Notes under the pieces: model-generated
The model's database searches: none
Told to the model about the DNA's origin: nothing
Seen by the model: only the letters and a program-made list of their open reading frames with translations
Position numbers and translations under genes: made by a program
In this document: positions 61,455 through 64,000 of the stretch, in pieces
How the letters are laid out: each line of letters begins with the position of its first letter
Position numbering within the stretch: the stretch's first letter is position 1
Origin: Mariannaea sp. PMI_226
Lineage: Eukaryota > Ascomycota > Sordariomycetes > Hypocreales > Nectriaceae
Assembly: GCA_024336345.1 (NCBI GenBank)
Contig: JANFOG010000012.1
Span: 124,001 to 188,000, forward strand
Direction of reading: 5' to 3'
DNA: 64,000 nt

Positions 61455-62270
61455 ATGGATAGGTCCCGCTCTTATTCGCGGCATCGACCCGTTGACGGCG
61501 AGCAGTTGAGATCCCCATCTCCTGTTATGTCGAGGGACGGTGCTTCATCAACCTCATCTCGAGGCCGTGCAACATCTCGGCCTCGTCCTGTTTATTCACA
61601 CCACGGCTCTTTCTCGAGGTCGAGCTCAAGATCAAGATCAAGGGCTAGCTCTGAATCACGCTCTCCTACCCGTCGAGAGCATCGCAGCCACAGCCACGGC
61701 CACCACCACAGTCATGAACGCCATCACGAGCATCACCACGACCTCATCAAGACCTCTGCTGGCCTCATAGCTGGACTCGGTCTAGCCACAGTCCTTGCCC
61801 GAAAGGTGTGGGGCAAGGATGATGAAGAGAACGACAAGCGATCCAGTTCGCGCTCCAGATCGAAACATGATTCCCATGGCCATAGTCATGACCGTGACCA
61901 TGACCACGAAAATCATCACCACCATCACCATCACCACCACCACCAAGAATCCTCCAAGCACCATCATGGCCACCATCACCGCCGCGACTCTGACGTCTCT
62001 TCCCGTTCTGAACGCATGGTCGACCGCGCGCGGGGCACACACGCCCACGATGCCGTCTACATGCAAGAGACAGGAGCCCTGCACCGCCGTGACGAGGCTC
62101 GGAGGATGTCCCTTGAGCCACGAGTCCCTGAGCGGACGGAGAAACAGGCCAGCAGCGGTCGGCCACCGAGGCCGCTGCCATATCCTGAGACGCCCTACCC
62201 GAGTGAGAAGTTTTACGAACCTCGAGGCCTGAGGGCTTCCTTCTCGGAACCTGTTGCTGTATCTCGCTGA
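61455..62270 (+). CDS. His/Ser/Arg-rich protein with one hydrophobic segment
   Basis: A 271-aa product from the ATG at 61455 (context accATGG). The open frame extends upstream to 61410 without another ATG, so an upstream exon is possible but not needed. Residues 1-75 are Ser/Arg-rich (SR-like: SRSSSRSRSRASSESRS). A His-rich stretch follows (HSHGHHHSHERHHEHHH), then a single amphipathic or membrane-touching segment at ~97-119 (LIKTSAGLIAGLGLATVLAR). A second His/Asp block (~137-175) contains a run of ten His. The C-terminus is Pro/Arg/Glu-rich. His clusters could bind Zn or Ni, but there is no transporter domain. Small proteins with this kind of Gly-Leu-Ala segment inside repeats occur in many ascomycetes and have no assigned function. 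Confidence 0.65.
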   Translation: MDRSRSYSRHRPVDGEQLRSPSPVMSRDGASSTSSRGRATSRPRPVYSHHGSFSRSSSRSRSRASSESRSPTRREHRSHSHGHHHSHERHHEHHHDLIKTSAGLIAGLGLATVLARKVWGKDDEENDKRSSSRSRSKHDSHGHSHDRDHDHENHHHHHHHHHHQESSKHHHGHHHRRDSDVSSRSERMVDRARGTHAHDAVYMQETGALHRRDEARRMSLEPRVPERTEKQASSGRPPRPLPYPETPYPSEKFYEPRGLRASFSEPVAVSR

Positions 62271-62823
62271 GCGAGGCTACAAAGTATGGAGGATGAAGGA
62301 CCCAAGAAGAACACGCAAGTTGAAGAAAGAAAGGGGAAAACAAAAACAAAGGTTTCATGATATCCAGCGAGTAAGCAAGGGACAGAGAGGAAAACGATGA
62401 TTTACTATGAAGTATCAAAATCGACATCAAAGACAAGCATGTCTGAATAATAATGGGCTTATTTGTAATGAACACTGAGTTGACTAGGCACCTCAGTTGA
62501 CGTTCATGGACCAAGTTTGGGGCTGGCACCCTGTGACTATGTCTTCACGGCGTCAAGAGATGTTGGGAAAGATATTAGGCTTGTAAATTTAAACTGAGTC
62601 AAGTTCTTGGCAAAAACACCTGCTTATATTTCTCTATGCTATGCTGGTCATGTCTACCTCCCGATCCCAGAAACTCCTACAAGTGAAGAATCAAATGTAC
62701 CTTGTAAATACGATTCCAAAGTTCCCCCCTTCCAAATACCCATTTCGTTACAGTTGCTAAGCCTAAGCCTACTTGTCCATGGCCATGGCCATCTTCAGGC
62801 ATACCGATATAAAATCGCCTTCA
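62271..62823. other. Convergent 3' intergenic region
   Basis: Space between the 3' ends of the His-rich gene and the ELG1-like gene. No coding signal. Confidence 0.45.
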
Positions 62824-64000
62824 TCATTCACCCTCCAACTCTTCCTCTGAAGCTGGTGGGCTGCTTGGAATGCTTTCCGTCGTTTCATCTGGTTTTCGTA
62901 TCACTGCCACCGCATGTCTCCATTCCTCTCCTGCCGTCCGCCTCACAAACTCCGTGTTGAGGCAATCTCCAAAGTAACTTTCCCGTCGTGTTGCCCTTCG
63001 CTCGCCGCCTTCCAAGGCCGAGTAGGCACTACGAGTCGTACGCATCCTCTTCCTTTTACCTCCTTCGCTGAGAAGGTTGCTGAGCTTGATTCGTTCTTGC
63101 ATGAGCTGGTCATCTGATTCGACAATACCCCGGACCCAGGGGGCCACATCCAAGACGATTAGTTTGAGAGTGCGGTCGAATACGGACGGATCGAGATGAG
63201 CAGAAGGGGCGGCCTTTGCAGAGACAGCAATTGGATCGAATGCAAAAGCCAAGTCTATTCGAGTCATCTGGTGTAGAGTTTGTTCCATGTACGCATTTAG
63301 CATAGACGTTGCCCGGTCCTCGTTGACAGGGCTGAGAACCTGATTTGGTCCAGTTGGGTCAAATGTCGAGGCCGCACGAAGCAACTCATGCCGAGCAAGA
63401 GACTTCACTGACATTGAGATGTCCCTATGCGGAGCACATGGTGCCGTTCGACTGTCTGTTTGTAGAAGTGCTCGCCCAAGAATGAAGTCATCCCTGCTCT
63501 TTGTCGACATTTCAGGAACGGTCATGTCAAATTGTTCCTGAAGACCCGTCCCAAAGCTTCCTCTGGCTAGGAGATCTGCGCTGCTCATAGCATCACAGAA
63601 CTCATCGTATGCAGCGAGAGTATCGAACTTTTGCTTTGCGTTGCCAACCGTATGAGAAATTCCGGCTGCCCACGAGCTCATATCGACTGAACTGCACCAG
63701 TCTCCGAGGTCGTAGTCCCAATTGAGCCAACTCTGCTGCATGGCCTCACCCTCTGCCATCAGTGGGTTACCGTTCGTTGCAATAGGATCGCGGCTGATCC
63801 AACCCATGCCTTTGCGATATGTATCTCCGCTGACAACTCGAATCACATCTCCGTTCTCATCCAAGTCACATCCTTTAGGCCACCGGAGAACGAACCAGTC
63901 AAAGCCTCCTCTTCGGTCTCCTACACCAATCTGACACCAATAGTTGAGCTCGGTTAGCGTGGCCCTGAGATCATTGTTCCGAGATTTGTACAGTGCATCA
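62824..64000 (-). CDS. ELG1: ELG1/ATAD5-like PCNA unloader, C-terminal part (runs off right edge)
   Basis: The frame is open from the right edge (64000) to the stop at 62824; about 391 codons are visible and the AAA core lies outside. Just inside the edge is NNDLRATLTELNYWCQIGVG followed by GDRRGGFDWF and RWPKGCDLDENGDVIRVVS. This corresponds to the lid/post-AAA helix of RFC-like clamp loaders of the Elg1/ATAD5 group, where human ATAD5 has a similar 'RKxLxxLQFW' motif. Elg1-RFC removes PCNA, preferentially SUMOylated or after replication. The remaining ~300 residues are the C-terminal collar-like region, with a basic KRKRMR patch and an acidic end (SEEELEGE). There is no visible intron in this part. 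The call rests on a short motif plus general architecture, so it is moderate. Confidence 0.58.
   Translation of the reverse strand, partial: DALYKSRNNDLRATLTELNYWCQIGVGDRRGGFDWFVLRWPKGCDLDENGDVIRVVSGDTYRKGMGWISRDPIATNGNPLMAEGEAMQQSWLNWDYDLGDWCSSVDMSSWAAGISHTVGNAKQKFDTLAAYDEFCDAMSSADLLARGSFGTGLQEQFDMTVPEMSTKSRDDFILGRALLQTDSRTAPCAPHRDISMSVKSLARHELLRAASTFDPTGPNQVLSPVNEDRATSMLNAYMEQTLHQMTRIDLAFAFDPIAVSAKAAPSAHLDPSVFDRTLKLIVLDVAPWVRGIVESDDQLMQERIKLSNLLSEGGKRKRMRTTRSAYSALEGGERRATRRESYFGDCLNTEFVRRTAGEEWRHAVAVIRKPDETTESIPSSPPASEEELEGE

Overview
The window is nuclear DNA of a filamentous ascomycete. Genes carry short GT-AG introns, mostly 50-120 nt with CTAAC/CTGAC-like branch sites. Coding regions are intron-poor, intergenic DNA is pyrimidine- or microsatellite-rich, and several products belong to fungal families (CHS7, a Pho85-type cyclin, the fungal AAA/DUF7025 group, DUF3716). 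The protein sequences look like Sordariomycetes, most probably Hypocreales; that taxonomic call is an inference from general similarity. No tRNA, rRNA, intact transposon or CRISPR-like array was found.

Layout, left to right. 1-2.9 kb: the first exon of a HeLo-like N-terminal-domain gene running off the left edge, then a stretch with a possible decayed NLR/STAND-type fragment. 2.9-5.7 kb: a five-exon AAA+ ATPase of the DUF7025 type. 7.8-9.2 kb: two small convergent single-pass membrane proteins. 9.9-11.0 kb: a very charged Lys/Glu/Arg protein. 12.0-15.5 kb: RAD5 helicase/E3 ligase, head-to-head with an NDUFAF6-like complex I assembly factor (15.9-17.1 kb). 18.2-18.7 kb: mitochondrial ribosomal protein bS6m (MRP17). 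19.5-21.9 kb: DCN1 (cullin neddylation), head-to-head with 22.8-25.4 kb DPB11/Rad4/TopBP1. 26.5-29.4 kb: a DUF3716 zinc-cysteine protein. 29.4-37.2 kb: gene-poor. 37.2-38.3 kb: CHS7. 40.7-42.9 kb: a CLG1-like Pho85 cyclin. 42.9-61.5 kb: an 18.5 kb stretch with no supportable gene. 61.5-62.3 kb: a His/Ser/Arg-rich protein. 62.8-64 kb: the C-terminal part of an ELG1/ATAD5-like PCNA unloader, cut by the right edge.

Functional themes. Three genes act on PCNA or the replication checkpoint (RAD5, DPB11, the ELG1-like gene). Two are mitochondrial (NDUFAF6-like, bS6m) and sit in a row. One handles chitin synthase export and one is a Pho85 cyclin. Fungal gene order makes most of these neighbours independent units, so no operon-like logic is claimed. 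Exon structures were inferred by eye from splice motifs, frame and family continuity; all joined lengths given are multiples of three. Transcript data would be the decisive test.

I did not find a clearly new biological system. The observations most worth a second look are the possible HeLo/amyloid-motif relic at the left edge, the unusually long DCN1 intron, the two convergent membrane mini-proteins, and the long gene-free tract at 43-61 kb.
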